A stretch of DNA of 64,000 nt, taken from NCBI GenBank assembly GCA_018817425.1, contig JAHITX010000063.1, forward strand, positions 1 through 64,000, read 5' to 3'. Positions 55,007-64,000 of this stretch are shown here, piece after piece (positions within the stretch are counted from its first letter, which is position 1; every line of letters begins with the position of its first letter). The notes under the pieces were generated by a model. It was not told the DNA's origin and searched no databases. It was given only the letters and a program-made list of their open reading frames with translations. Both the position numbers and the translations under genes were made by a program. Source of the DNA: Pseudomonadota bacterium. Its GTDB lineage: Bacteria; Desulfobacterota; Desulfobacteria; Desulfobacterales; RPRI01.

Positions 55007-56905
55007 ATGCTCGACTTTATGCGGAAAAATGCCGGCTCCTGGATGATAAAAGCCATTTTGGGAATTATTGTTATAGTGTTTGTGTTCTGGGGAGTTGGAA
55101 GCTTTAGCTCAAAACGTACAAACAGAGTGGCGAAGGTAAATGGAGAGGTTATTGATATCCGGGAATATCAGGAAGCATATAATAAACTTGTTGAGCAGGT
55201 ACGGGCTAAATTGGGAAGTAATTTTAATGAAGATATAATGAAGGCCCTTAATATCAAGAAAAGAGCTTTAGACAATATAATTTTTAAAAGACTTCTTATC
55301 CAGGAAGCAAAAAAGCTGAAATTCAGTGTTTCGGATAGTGAGCTTAGGCAGGTTATCGTCAGTATTAGAGATTTCCAAAAAGGGGGGGCTTTTAATAAAA
55401 ATGTATATGAAAAAGTATTAAGCCTCAATCATATGGTTCCCGATGAATTTGAAGCTTCGGTTAGAGAATCTATTATTATAGAAAGATTAATGTCTTTTAT
55501 AACCGGTAGTGTTAAAGTTACAGAAAATGAAGCTCTAAAGTGGTTTAACTGGAAAGGCGCTTTAGTTAATGTTGATTATGTTTTTTTTGATCAGGATAAA
55601 TATAAGGATATTAATCCTTCGACAGAAGAGTTAAATAATTTCTTTGATAAAAATAAGGAATCTTATAAAACCGAAAAAAAAGTAAAAGTTGCTTATACTT
55701 TGTTTGGCCCTGATGCTTATTTTGACCAGGTAAAAGTTGGAGATGATGAGATAAAAGAGTATTATGAAAGTAATATTGAAGAATTTATGAAACCCAAAAC
55801 AGTTGATGCAAGCCACATCCTTTGCAAGGTTGATGAGGGAGCAAGCCCGGAGCAGATTGAACTTGCAAAACAAAAAGCAGATAAGGTTTCAAAAATGATA
55901 GAGGAAGGGCAACCTTTTCCGAAACTTGCAAAAAAATATTCGGATTGTCCAAGCAAGGCAAACGGAGGCCATCTGGGAGCTTTTGAAAAAAAAGCTATGG
56001 TTGAACCTTTTGCCAGCAAGGCTTTTTCTATGAAGGAAGGCGAAATAAGTGAGCCGATCTTAACACGATTCGGATGGCATATCATAAAAGTTGAAAAAAT
56101 AATTCAAGAAAAAACGCTCTCTCTGAAAGAAGAGGAGCATAAAATCAGAACAATACTGATCAATGAAAAAGCAAAAAAACTTGCTTATGATGAAGCTGAA
56201 CAATTATGCAGTATGGCAATAGACATAAAAAGTTTATCAAAGGCATCTGAAAAATTAGGTATTAAAATTAAAACAACCGATTTCTTTTCTAAAGATGATG
56301 CTTCCGATGCAAAAGATGCCGATAAGCAGGCTTTAGTGGAATCAGGAGTCTTTGTTATGCCGGACAAGGAAATAAGTGATGTTAAAGAAATCGAAGATAG
56401 ATATTGTGTTGCTCAGGTTATGGAAACAATGCTGCCTAAAATACCTGATCTCGATGATGTAAAAGATGCAGTAAAAGTTGATCTCATAAAAGAGATAAAG
56501 AGGGAAAAGGCAAAAAAAGACGCCGAAGATCTGCTTGCTGCTCTTAAAAAGGATGATGATTTAATAAAGGAAAGCAAAAAATACAGACTTACACCTTCTC
56601 AAACAGGGTTTTTCGGGCGCAACGGAACCATAGGAAGTATCGGATATGAGCCGCAACTATCAGAGACTGCTTTTAAACTTTCAGGCAACAAACAATATAC
56701 CGAAAGCCCTGTAAAGGGTAATAACGGCTTTTATGTAATACGTTTTAAAGAAAGAAAGTATCCTTTGGAGCAAGACTTTGCTAAAGAAAAGGAAAAAATT
56801 GAAAAAGCTTTGCTTGAGCAGAAAAAAGAGACTACTTTTAGTTCATGGCTTTCCGAGGTTAAAAGTAATAGTGAAATAATAATTGAAAAAGAATTTCAGG
56901 AATAA
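55007..56905 (+). CDS. PpiD/SurA-like membrane-anchored peptidyl-prolyl isomerase
   Basis: A 632-residue protein with an N-terminal anchor (IKAILGIIVIVFVFWGVG, about 14-31), a SurA-like chaperone region, and a parvulin domain (DASHILCKV; LAKKYSDCPSKANGGHLGAF; ISEPILTRFGWHIIKVE, about 265-365). A degenerate second parvulin-like segment lies near 530-610. PpiD helps fold outer-membrane and periplasmic proteins at the Sec translocon. The ribosome site is GTGAGGGG. Confidence 0.87.
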   Translation: MLDFMRKNAGSWMIKAILGIIVIVFVFWGVGSFSSKRTNRVAKVNGEVIDIREYQEAYNKLVEQVRAKLGSNFNEDIMKALNIKKRALDNIIFKRLLIQEAKKLKFSVSDSELRQVIVSIRDFQKGGAFNKNVYEKVLSLNHMVPDEFEASVRESIIIERLMSFITGSVKVTENEALKWFNWKGALVNVDYVFFDQDKYKDINPSTEELNNFFDKNKESYKTEKKVKVAYTLFGPDAYFDQVKVGDDEIKEYYESNIEEFMKPKTVDASHILCKVDEGASPEQIELAKQKADKVSKMIEEGQPFPKLAKKYSDCPSKANGGHLGAFEKKAMVEPFASKAFSMKEGEISEPILTRFGWHIIKVEKIIQEKTLSLKEEEHKIRTILINEKAKKLAYDEAEQLCSMAIDIKSLSKASEKLGIKIKTTDFFSKDDASDAKDADKQALVESGVFVMPDKEISDVKEIEDRYCVAQVMETMLPKIPDLDDVKDAVKVDLIKEIKREKAKKDAEDLLAALKKDDDLIKESKKYRLTPSQTGFFGRNGTIGSIGYEPQLSETAFKLSGNKQYTESPVKGNNGFYVIRFKERKYPLEQDFAKEKEKIEKALLEQKKETTFSSWLSEVKSNSEIIIEKEFQE

Positions 56906-56934
56906 CAGATTTATATAATTTATGGTGAGCAATA

Positions 56935-57165
56935 ATGAGCACTGACAAAGAAGATACTTATGGGCATCTATCAAAAAAGTGTCCTGAATGCCTGACTTAT
57001 ATCCCACTTGATGTGGTAATATGTCCTGCATGTAAAGAACGGGTTGGGAAAGTTACCATGACCGGAATGGCCGGGAGACCTACTAACTGGTATTCTTATG
57101 TGATGCTCATTATTGCAGTTGCCGCCTTCACTTTGTATATCTGGTGGGCTTTTATCAGAGATTAA
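56935..57165 (+). CDS. Small zinc-ribbon single-pass membrane protein
   Basis: A 76-residue protein with CPEC...CPAC (a zinc ribbon) and one C-terminal helix (YSYVMLIIAVAAFTLYIWW). It follows the PpiD-like gene by 29 bases. Function unknown. Confidence 0.7.
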   Translation: MSTDKEDTYGHLSKKCPECLTYIPLDVVICPACKERVGKVTMTGMAGRPTNWYSYVMLIIAVAAFTLYIWWAFIRD

Positions 57166-57277
57166 ACAGAGGATACCGATAGCAATTGTCATAACCAAAC
57201 AACTACAACTTGAATCGGAATATTATTTTGGCTATCGCTATATGCCTTTATGAAAAACAGTTTTGGTATTGTTTATT

Positions 57278-59230
57278 TTAGAAATCATAATCGTAGGTAT
57301 TGAGCGAATATTTGCCAAGAACATTGCTGTTTATTAAATCAAGAAATCGGGAAGGGCGATTAAGAACCATTCCGGAGCTTCTGTCGTAAACTCTTCTGGG
57401 ATAAGTAAAGTAAAGACTTTTTTTCGCACGGGTAGCCGCAACATACATGAGCCTCAGTTCTTCTTCAAGCTCTTCCGGGTTATTGATTGAATGCATCGAA
57501 GGAAACCTTCCGTCAAGCGCCCATATTATAAATACAGTGTGCCATTCAAGGCCTTTGGCAGAATGAATGGTTGAAAGGACAAGAAGGTTATCCTTGGTTG
57601 AATTTTCGGACAAGGAATTATCAACAGCAGTGTTTGGCGGCTCAAGCGCCATATCCGTGAGAAATTCCACCAGGCTGTTATATCTTTCCATTATCAGGAT
57701 AAGCTGTTCAACGTCCTTTTCTCTTTTCGGGTAGTCATCAAATCGCTGTTTTAAAACAGGCAGGTAATATTCGGCTATTTCTTTTCCCATTTCATAAACA
57801 GACATATTGTCCGGATCAATTTTACCGAAAAGTTCTTTTAAACGTTTAAAATTTTCCGAAACACCTTTTTGTAGCTTGGCAGTCAAAAGACCCATATGCC
57901 CTGAATTTTCCGCCTGTATTGCATCAAATATGTTTTTTGCCGTTTTAGGGCCTATTTTATCTATAAGAAGAAGCAGCCTTTGCCAGCTTACCCTGTCTTT
58001 AGGGTTTGCAATAACTTTCATGTGAGCCAGAATGTCTTTTATATGAGCGGATTCAACAAATTTAAATCCCCCCACTTTTTTAAATGAGATGCCATTTCTT
58101 GCAAGCTCGATTTCAAGATCAAAGGAATAATAACCGGCTCTGAAAAGAACGGCGATTTCGTCTAAGGGAACATTGTCTTTTATAAGCTCTTTTATCTTTT
58201 CAACAACATATATTGACTGGCCGTTTTCGGTTGAACTTCTGATAAGAAGTGGCTTTGCACCACCTTTTTTTTTTGTGAAAAGATTTTTGGAATATTTTTC
58301 AGATGCTCTGTCAATAATGATATTAGTTAAATCAAGGATAGGTTGATCGCTTCGGTAGTTTTCTTCAAGAGCAATAACACGGGTGCCAGGAAATAATTTG
58401 GGGAATTCCAAAATGTTTTTAAAATTAGCGCCTCTGAAAGCATATATGCTCTGGGAATCATCCCCGACAACCATTATGTTTTTATTGCTACCGGTAAGAA
58501 GGCATACTATGTCTGCCTGTATCTTGTTTGTATCCTGGTATTCATCAACCATTATATGTTCATAAGAGGAAGAAATCTTGTCTTTCAAATCGGGATTTTC
58601 CTCCATAAGTCTTTTGAAATATATCAGCAGGTCATCATAATCCAGATATGAATGCAGACGTTTTCGACTGATATATTCGTTGTAGATCTTTGTGATCATC
58701 TGTGTATCATCTGTAAAATGGATATAATCATTTAGTACAATATCCTCGATAGTCAAAACCTTGTTTACGGCTTTGCCGAAAATATTTGCAAGGGTCTGTT
58801 TTCTGGGAAAGGAAGAATGTTTGGAAGTATTCAGTAATTCCTTCCTGACTAGGCCGATAAGTGTTTCAGAGTCATCCCGATCTAAAATATTAAACCCTGA
58901 ATCGAATCCTATGTAACGAGAGTATTTGCGGAGATTATAATTGGCAAATGAATGGAAAGTACCACCTGAGACATTTTCGCAGCGGTTATCAAGAAGATTT
59001 GTTGCTCTTTTCAACATTTCCTGTGCAGCTCTGCGGGTAAAAGTAAGAAGTAAAATAGTATCTGGCTCTGTTCCTTCTTCAACTAGACGTGCGACCCGGT
59101 ATGTAAGTGTTCTGGTTTTACCGCTTCCGGCTCCGGCAATTACAAGAAGAGGTCCTTTTGTATGGTTTACCGCATCATACTGTGAAGGATTAAGCTCATT
59201 TTTATAATTAATACAATAGTTTTGCTGCAT
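57278..59230 (-). CDS. UvrD/PcrA-family superfamily I DNA helicase
   Basis: A 650-residue helicase. Motifs: LNPSQYDAV (Q motif), Walker A GAGSGKT (33-39), motif II DEYQDTN, VVGDDSQSIYAFRGA, ALEENYRS, and SAKGLEWHTVFIIWALDGRFP near the C-terminus. It is somewhat shorter than UvrD/PcrA (about 720) and may lack the C-terminal RNA-polymerase-interaction region. Likely role: repair or replication restart. Transcribed alone. Confidence 0.9.
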   Translation of the reverse strand: MQQNYCINYKNELNPSQYDAVNHTKGPLLVIAGAGSGKTRTLTYRVARLVEEGTEPDTILLLTFTRRAAQEMLKRATNLLDNRCENVSGGTFHSFANYNLRKYSRYIGFDSGFNILDRDDSETLIGLVRKELLNTSKHSSFPRKQTLANIFGKAVNKVLTIEDIVLNDYIHFTDDTQMITKIYNEYISRKRLHSYLDYDDLLIYFKRLMEENPDLKDKISSSYEHIMVDEYQDTNKIQADIVCLLTGSNKNIMVVGDDSQSIYAFRGANFKNILEFPKLFPGTRVIALEENYRSDQPILDLTNIIIDRASEKYSKNLFTKKKGGAKPLLIRSSTENGQSIYVVEKIKELIKDNVPLDEIAVLFRAGYYSFDLEIELARNGISFKKVGGFKFVESAHIKDILAHMKVIANPKDRVSWQRLLLLIDKIGPKTAKNIFDAIQAENSGHMGLLTAKLQKGVSENFKRLKELFGKIDPDNMSVYEMGKEIAEYYLPVLKQRFDDYPKREKDVEQLILIMERYNSLVEFLTDMALEPPNTAVDNSLSENSTKDNLLVLSTIHSAKGLEWHTVFIIWALDGRFPSMHSINNPEELEEELRLMYVAATRAKKSLYFTYPRRVYDRSSGMVLNRPSRFLDLINSNVLGKYSLNTYDYDF

Positions 59231-59521
59231 AATATTATTCTCTATCCTTATTATTTTATCTTATTAAATATGTCTTAAAGCCAGATAATATAGTAGTACA
59301 AAAGAACTATAATCAGGAAATGATCAATCTTCTGAATGTAAATTTCTTTCACAAGAAATCTTCTTTGTCAATATTTGTCCTTATCCTACAGAATTTGTTG
59401 ACTTTATTTGTTGACTTTTATAAAAAAATATTGTAGTAAAGAAAAGAAAGGATTTAAAAGGACGCTTAAAATGCCGTGGCTGTAAGCAATGCCTTCAAAA
59501 CAAACAAAGGAGAACAAAATT

Positions 59522-59926
59522 ATGAAAACAGTAAAAAAAGCAAAACCGGTAAAAAAACCAGCCGTTAAAAAAGCAGCAGCAAAAAAACCAGCCGTTAAAA
59601 AAGCAGCAGCAAAAAAACCAGCCGTTAAAAAAGCAGTAGCAAAAAAACCAGCCGTTAAAAAAGCAGTAGCAAAAAAACCAGCCGTAAAGAAAACAGCAGT
59701 TAAAACAGTAAAAGCAATAGTTGCAAAAAAACCTTCCAACCCTCAGGTAACCATTCTTGGTTCCGTACTTACAACTGTCAAGAGGAGCAAAAACGGAATA
59801 GCTATTGCAAAAATTAAGGAAAAAACAGGTCTGGAGCAAAGACAACTTAGCAATGCTCTTTATAAGCTTTTAAAGAATGGCAAAGTAGCACTGAAAGAAC
59901 GCGGCGTATATATTGCAGCAAGTTAA
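59522..59926 (+). CDS. Histone H1-like DNA-binding protein with winged-helix-like tail
   Basis: A protein of 134 residues. Residues 12-61 consist of five tandem decapeptides KPAVKKAxAK (30-bp DNA repeats at 59555-59704), the lysine/alanine pattern of eukaryotic histone H1 tails. The C-terminal about 62 residues (VTILGSVLTTVKRSKNGIAIAKIKEK split; GLEQRQLSNALYKLLKNGKV) resemble a winged-helix fold. It probably condenses or coats DNA. ATG 59522 is preferred for the AAAGGAG just upstream. Confidence 0.85.
   Translation: MKTVKKAKPVKKPAVKKAAAKKPAVKKAAAKKPAVKKAVAKKPAVKKAVAKKPAVKKTAVKTVKAIVAKKPSNPQVTILGSVLTTVKRSKNGIAIAKIKEKTGLEQRQLSNALYKLLKNGKVALKERGVYIAAS
59555..59704 (+). repeat. Five tandem 30-bp repeats in the H1-like gene
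   Basis: Unit AAACCAGCCGTTAAAAAAGC plus ten further bases, repeated five times with a few substitutions. Copy number is likely to vary by slippage in steps of ten residues. Confidence 0.9.
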
Positions 59927-60645
59927 ACCGTATGGTATTTTCTCTTCCGCTTTTTTTTGTCGGGGGAGCTATTCTTACGTTTTTTAAAAGATAAAAGAGC
60001 AGAATGATATATCCTTTATTAATTTTTTGTTTTAACGAATTTGCTTTATATTTTTTGTGCGTAGGAACGGAAGAGAGTTTTGCGCTTTATATATAGAGCA
60101 TTCAATGTTTGTTTTTTTGCCTTAAATAAGTTTTGAAGGACTTATAAGAATCGTAATTTACAGGCTTCGTTAAAAAAATATTTGCATAGCGTGGGAATGA
60201 AGTACAAACTTGGCAGATGGACTTTTTTGCGAAGCCGTAAAGTTTAATTCGCTAAAAGTAAAAGCATGACTTTTAAGCAGGGAAATATTTTGCTTGCATT
60301 TCCCGCAAATAAGCGGGAGTTGTTATGCTTGCTTTTGAATTTCAAGTGGGTTCTTCCTTTGGTCTGTTGCCGTTTTTTTTCGGCCCTCTCTTTTTTACAC
60401 TGTACCTTTATTTCTAAAATCCATATTTCACTTCATATTGATTCCTTTTGAAACTGGCTCTATTGTTTAAAATTGCCGGTAAAGCTGCTGGAAAATAATT
60501 GCATGTTTATCTTGTTATAGTGGCAACATTATGATAGGTATAACAAATTATTACTATTATATTGTTGTGTTATGGAGAATGAAGAGTTAATCCAAAAATA
60601 TATAAACCATATTACACCAAGATTAAATAATCAAAATCGGGATTA
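59927..60645. other. 719-bp intergenic region with inverted repeats
   Basis: No credible gene. An imperfect inverted repeat pairs ACAGGCTTCGTTAAAAAA (about 60160-60178) with TTTTTTGCGAAGCCGTAA (60223-60240). A small stem CCCGC-AAATAA-GCGGG lies near 60302. At 60446-60460 TTTTGAAACTGGCTC matches one end of repeat family R1; the remainder of that element was not found. Confidence 0.6.
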
Positions 60646-60840
60646 GTGCTTTTGAAATACATTCCAAAATTAGATGCCATGAGTTATAAGTTTGACTTTG
60701 AAATCGGTCACCTTGTTAAAAGCCCATGCAGAGAATGCCAGGAGATAGTAAATTTTCCTGAATGCGCCGAAACATGCATTGTTTTAGGCAGACTTCAGTC
60801 TATTTTATCCGAAGGTATATCCTGCACTAGAAGAATCTAA
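60646..60840 (+). CDS. Small cysteine-rich protein
   Basis: A protein of up to 64 residues (GTG 60646; ATG 60679 would give 53). Six cysteines: SPCRECQE, FPECAETCIVL, and GISCTRR at the end. The Cys pattern suggests metal binding. It lies 46 bases before the MlaE-like gene. No recognised family. Confidence 0.55.
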   Translation: MLLKYIPKLDAMSYKFDFEIGHLVKSPCRECQEIVNFPECAETCIVLGRLQSILSEGISCTRRI

Positions 60841-60886
60841 CGCCAGCTTGTTTTTGTCCATGATTGTTAAATAATCAGGTTTTACA

Positions 60887-62032
60887 ATGAATAAACCGGA
60901 GCAGAACAAATCCAGAAGCTACAATATATCAGAAGATAAGAAAGGCTTATTTACCGTTCATTTTAATGGAAGAATGGATGCGCAAACATCTCCCGCTATA
61001 ATCAGGCAACTCCTTGTCGAAATAGATTCATTCCCTTTTATAAACGTTACAGCCGATCTTGATCATGTATCATATTTTGATGATTTTGGCCTGTTGGTTC
61101 TTATAGAGTTAAAAAAAACCGTAAAAAAGAAAAAAGGCACTTTTGCTATCACTGATAACAGCGGGAAAGCAAAAAATATGCTCTCTCTGCTGGAATCGAA
61201 TTTTATCAGGCCAGCATTAACTGTTAAGAAGAAGGGGCTGCAAAGAGTTATTGAGCATTTAGGTGAGTCTGTATTAAACAACGCTTCAAGCTTCAGTGCG
61301 GGTACCTCTTTTATAGGTTCTGTTGTCTTATCATTTTATCATATATGCCGTCATCCGAAGTCTCTTCGAATTAATGACACGATATTATTAATGGAAAAAA
61401 CAGGGGTAAATGCACTGCCCATAATAGCTCTTATCAGTTTTCTCTTAGGCCTTGTTATTGCTTTTATGTCTTCTCTTCAGCTTGAGCAGTTCGGTGCTAA
61501 TTTATATGTTGCTTCTCTTGTATCTATCGGTATGGTTTCGGAACTTGGTCCTATAATGACTGCCATAGTAGTTGCCGGAAGATCAGGATCTGCTTTTGCT
61601 GCTGAAATCGGTACTATGAAAATATCGGAAGAAGTTGATGCACTGTTTGTTATGGGGTTTGATCCCACTCTTTTTCTTGCGATTCCCAGAATGCTTGCAT
61701 CAATAATTGTGGTGCCGCTTCTTACACTTTTTTCTGACATTTTTGCGATTGCAGGCGGTCTTGTGGTTGGAGTTTTTATCTTAGATCTTACAACAAGTTC
61801 ATACCTGACACAGACAATGAAAGTGCTGGATCTTTTTGAAATATGCTGGGGGATTTCCAAAAGTATTGTGTTTGCCATTATAATATCATGGGTTGGATGC
61901 TTAAGAGGTTTTCAGGCAAAAGGAGGGGCAGATGCAGTAGGAAATGCTGCCACATCCGCTGTTGTGAGCAGTATTTTTCTTATTATCCTGTTTGATTCGA
62001 TATTTGCTATAGGACGAAGCTACTGGAGGTAA
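60887..62032 (+). CDS. STAS-MlaE-type phospholipid ABC transporter permease
   Basis: The 381-residue protein fuses an N-terminal STAS-like domain (about 15-115; FINVTADLDHVSYFDDFGLLVL) to an MlaE permease (about 135-381; ISFLLGLVIAFMSSLQLEQFG; GSAFAAEIGTMKISEEVDAL). In E. coli STAS is a separate protein (MlaB). It carries lipids between membranes with MlaF and MlaD, encoded next. Confidence 0.9.
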   Translation: MNKPEQNKSRSYNISEDKKGLFTVHFNGRMDAQTSPAIIRQLLVEIDSFPFINVTADLDHVSYFDDFGLLVLIELKKTVKKKKGTFAITDNSGKAKNMLSLLESNFIRPALTVKKKGLQRVIEHLGESVLNNASSFSAGTSFIGSVVLSFYHICRHPKSLRINDTILLMEKTGVNALPIIALISFLLGLVIAFMSSLQLEQFGANLYVASLVSIGMVSELGPIMTAIVVAGRSGSAFAAEIGTMKISEEVDALFVMGFDPTLFLAIPRMLASIIVVPLLTLFSDIFAIAGGLVVGVFILDLTTSSYLTQTMKVLDLFEICWGISKSIVFAIIISWVGCLRGFQAKGGADAVGNAATSAVVSSIFLIILFDSIFAIGRSYWR

Positions 62033-62043
62033 AACTATCGTTT

Positions 62044-62796
62044 ATGGGTGATATAATTCTCAGAGTAAGAAATCTTGTTGCCCGTTATGGCGAAGAACTG
62101 ATTTTGAATAATATCAGTCTGGATGTTTATAAAGGTGAGATTCTTGTTATTTTAGGAGGAAGCGGTTGCGGAAAAAGCACCCTTTTAAGGCATATGGTAG
62201 GACTTTCCAGACCTTCTTCCGGAAGTATCTATATCGATGAAACCGATATTGCTAAATGCGATACAAAAATACTCCACGACATCTTAAAGACAATCGGCGT
62301 TCTGTTCCAAAACAGTGCTCTTTTGGGCTCAATGACTATAGGAGAAAATATTGCTTTACCAATTACCGAATATTCCGGACTTCCCAAAAACAATGTTGAT
62401 ATTCTTGTAAGTTTAAAGCTTAATTCGGTTGAGCTTGAAGGTTATGAAGACTATCTGCCTTCCCAGTTAAGTGGCGGGATGAAAAAAAGAGCCGGGCTTG
62501 CGCGTGCGCTTGCATTAAATCCGAAAATATTATTCCTTGATGAACCAACAGCAGGACTGGACCCGGTTATTTCATCCGAAATTGATGAACTTGTGCTGCA
62601 AATCAATAAAAAATATAATACAACGATAGTAATTGTTACTCATGATCTTGATACGATATTTAAAGTTGCAAAACGGGTTATAATGCTTGATAAAAAAACA
62701 AAAAGTATAATTGCCGAAGGTGATCCGAAAGATTTACAAGATAACAGTCAGGATTCTTCTGTAAGACAATTTTTTAACCGTAATGCAAAAGTATAG
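62044..62796 (+). CDS. MlaF-type ABC transporter ATPase
   Basis: A 250-residue ATPase with Walker A GGSGCGKST, signature LSGGMKKR (the lysine-rich MlaF form) and Walker B ILFLDEP. It energises the MlaE permease. Eleven bases after it. Confidence 0.92.
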   Translation: MGDIILRVRNLVARYGEELILNNISLDVYKGEILVILGGSGCGKSTLLRHMVGLSRPSSGSIYIDETDIAKCDTKILHDILKTIGVLFQNSALLGSMTIGENIALPITEYSGLPKNNVDILVSLKLNSVELEGYEDYLPSQLSGGMKKRAGLARALALNPKILFLDEPTAGLDPVISSEIDELVLQINKKYNTTIVIVTHDLDTIFKVAKRVIMLDKKTKSIIAEGDPKDLQDNSQDSSVRQFFNRNAKV

Positions 62797-62814
62797 ACTT
62801 CCAATGGAAACAAC

Positions 62815-63792
62815 ATGGCTACAATAAAAACAAAATTCAGTGTAGGGCTTTTTGTTCTGATAGGGATGATTCTCGCTTTTGTTGCGATAATATGGGTTGG
62901 CATGTCACACTATTTTGAACAGGGGCGTTTGTATTCAGCCTATTTCAATGATTCGGTACAGGGACTGTCGAAAGATTCGCCTGTGAAATTCAGAGGAGTC
63001 ACGATTGGAAGGGTTTCTTATATTGGTGTTGCCCCGGATGGCAAGCTTATAGAAGTTGTATTAAAAATTGAAACCGATACGAAACCGGATAAAGATATAG
63101 TTGCTCAATTAAGATCTGTCGGTATTACAGGCATTATGTTTGTGGAACTGGATTTAAAGAAACAAGATGAGCCTGATCTTTCTCCATCGCTAAGCTTTGT
63201 ACCCGATCATACGGTTATAGATACAAAACCATCTGAGATAACCCGCTTTTTAGACAAATTAACAGATGTTTTAGATCAAATTAACAAGCTTGGTTTGGAA
63301 GAGATATCAGTTAAAACAAAACTTACTTTGGATGAAATCAACAGTGCAATTAGCGAAGCAAAACTTGCCAAATTATCTTCCGACATAAGAACATCTTTAG
63401 ATAAATGGAACAGAGCAGTCAGTGCTGTGGATGATGCGGCAGGTACATTTAAAACATTTACATTAAACACCGACAATGCTGTATCAAATTTTAATAATAC
63501 TGTTACAAAAATAGATGATATAATAACCGGAAACAAGGACAGCGTTGCTGAAGCAATTAAAAATTTAAATCATGCTGTTGACAATGCAGGATCGCTGGTG
63601 ATTGAAGGAACGGAATTTATTAAAAACACGGATCAGAATCTTTCATCCATGCAACAGCAGATCCTTTCCACCATGCAAAGCATAGAAAAAACCAGTGAAA
63701 CTTTAAACCGCTCAGTTGATCAAATTTCGGATCAGCCGTCAGTTCTTCTTTTTGGTGACCCACAGCCTGAAAAAGAAATTGAAAAGGATTAA
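62815..63792 (+). CDS. MlaD-type MCE-domain lipid-binding protein
   Basis: A 325-residue protein with an N-terminal anchor helix (VGLFVLIGMILAFVAIIWVG), one MCE domain (about 38-115; DSPVKFRGVTIGRVSYIGV; GITGIMFVELD), and a long helical C-terminal tail typical of periplasm-spanning MCE proteins. It forms the periplasmic hexamer of the transporter. Confidence 0.92.
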   Translation: MATIKTKFSVGLFVLIGMILAFVAIIWVGMSHYFEQGRLYSAYFNDSVQGLSKDSPVKFRGVTIGRVSYIGVAPDGKLIEVVLKIETDTKPDKDIVAQLRSVGITGIMFVELDLKKQDEPDLSPSLSFVPDHTVIDTKPSEITRFLDKLTDVLDQINKLGLEEISVKTKLTLDEINSAISEAKLAKLSSDIRTSLDKWNRAVSAVDDAAGTFKTFTLNTDNAVSNFNNTVTKIDDIITGNKDSVAEAIKNLNHAVDNAGSLVIEGTEFIKNTDQNLSSMQQQILSTMQSIEKTSETLNRSVDQISDQPSVLLFGDPQPEKEIEKD

Positions 63793-63820
63793 GAGCGGCA
63801 ATAATTTTACAGGAGTTATT

Positions 63821-64000
63821 ATGAAGATTTCATTGAAAGCTTTTCCAAAGATTTATTTTGTATTTTTAGTTTTAAGTATATTTTTTATTTTAAGCGGATG
63901 CGGTGGTTTTGGCGGATCTGAAAAGAAAATTGATTATTATACACTTGAATATTCTGCGCCACTGCCTGCCGGATCAAATAACCTTCCTTTTGTTATAAAT
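63821..64000 (+). CDS. ABC-type transport auxiliary lipoprotein (PqiC/MlaA-side), 5' part
   Basis: The first 60 codons are visible; the gene runs off the right edge. A lipoprotein signal ends in LSGC (about residue 27), followed by a glycine-rich stretch and the sequence IDYYTLEY. YYTL just after the lipobox is typical of PqiC/DUF330 auxiliary lipoproteins that partner MCE transporters. AGGAG precedes ATG 63821. Confidence 0.8.
   Translation, partial: MKISLKAFPKIYFVFLVLSIFFILSGCGGFGGSEKKIDYYTLEYSAPLPAGSNNLPFVIN

Noticed and set aside
59555-59704. Tandem 30-bp units considered as a CRISPR array
   Set aside because: Units are contiguous without spacers and encode the Lys/Ala repeats of the H1-like protein.

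Overview
The window is AT-rich chromosomal DNA, most likely from an anaerobic Desulfobacterota (Desulfobacterales-like) bacterium. The assignment is an inference from gene content: PEP-CTERM/exosortase substrates, a flavin- and Fe-S-rich degradative operon, an Mla lipid-transport operon, many toxin-antitoxin and defence genes, and several families of short dispersed intergenic repeats. No rRNA, tRNA, CRISPR array or replication origin was recognised.

Layout. 1-5.8 kb: the end of a PEP-CTERM protein, a shared terminator, a CHAT/TPR lipoprotein, a 142-bp repeat with inverted ends, an LTA-synthase-like phosphotransferase and a DUF347 membrane protein. 6-14.8 kb: a defence-type island with an IS1380-like transposase remnant, an MqsR/MqsA-like toxin-antitoxin pair whose antitoxin carries a SocA/Panacea domain, a ParE/RelE-type pair, a 1531-residue predicted nuclease-STAND NTPase (Avs-like) and a Bro-N protein, interspersed with three diverged copies of another repeat. 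14.9-23 kb: mixed chromosomal genes (metallo-beta-lactamase fold, TM2, S1C protease, MATE exporter, DUF4384, VapBC, DUF1848, Smr, TraB). 23-34.5 kb: a nine-gene minus-strand degradative operon (DUF1329, KstD-like flavoprotein, SRPBCC, Old Yellow Enzyme/FadH-like, VOC, NTF2-like, SDR, phytoene-desaturase-like, ferredoxin) with a divergent XRE regulator. That regulator ends in a zinc ribbon and helix-turn-helix of IS1-transposase type.

34.6-39.9 kb: a GlcG-like protein and a plastic stretch containing two intact and two broken PEP-CTERM genes, an ISAs1 transposase remnant, and a 119-bp MITE that shares the IS end sequence and has a 10-bp target duplication. 39.9-44.1 kb: pstSCAB-phoU preceded by 11-bp-periodic Pho-box-like repeats. 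44.4-51.8 kb: a second MqsR/MqsA-Panacea pair under a 60-bp palindromic promoter-operator, then a type I restriction locus (hsdR, four-helix-bundle suffix protein, fused hsdM-hsdS). 52-64 kb: porin, MBL and STAS proteins, PpiD-like foldase, UvrD/PcrA helicase, a histone H1-like protein with a winged-helix-like tail, and an Mla operon running off the right edge.

How the genes fit together: the degradative operon and its divergent regulator look like one acquired unit for a steroid-, terpenoid- or alicyclic-type substrate. pst-phoU is a phosphate-starvation operon. The two MqsRA-Panacea modules, three other stress or defence modules and many IS scars mark two accessory islands. The strongest candidate for an undescribed system is the nuclease-STAND protein at 9.1-13.7 kb. 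The best-resolved small-scale structures are the two TA promoter-operators and the ISAs1-derived MITE in the pst leader.
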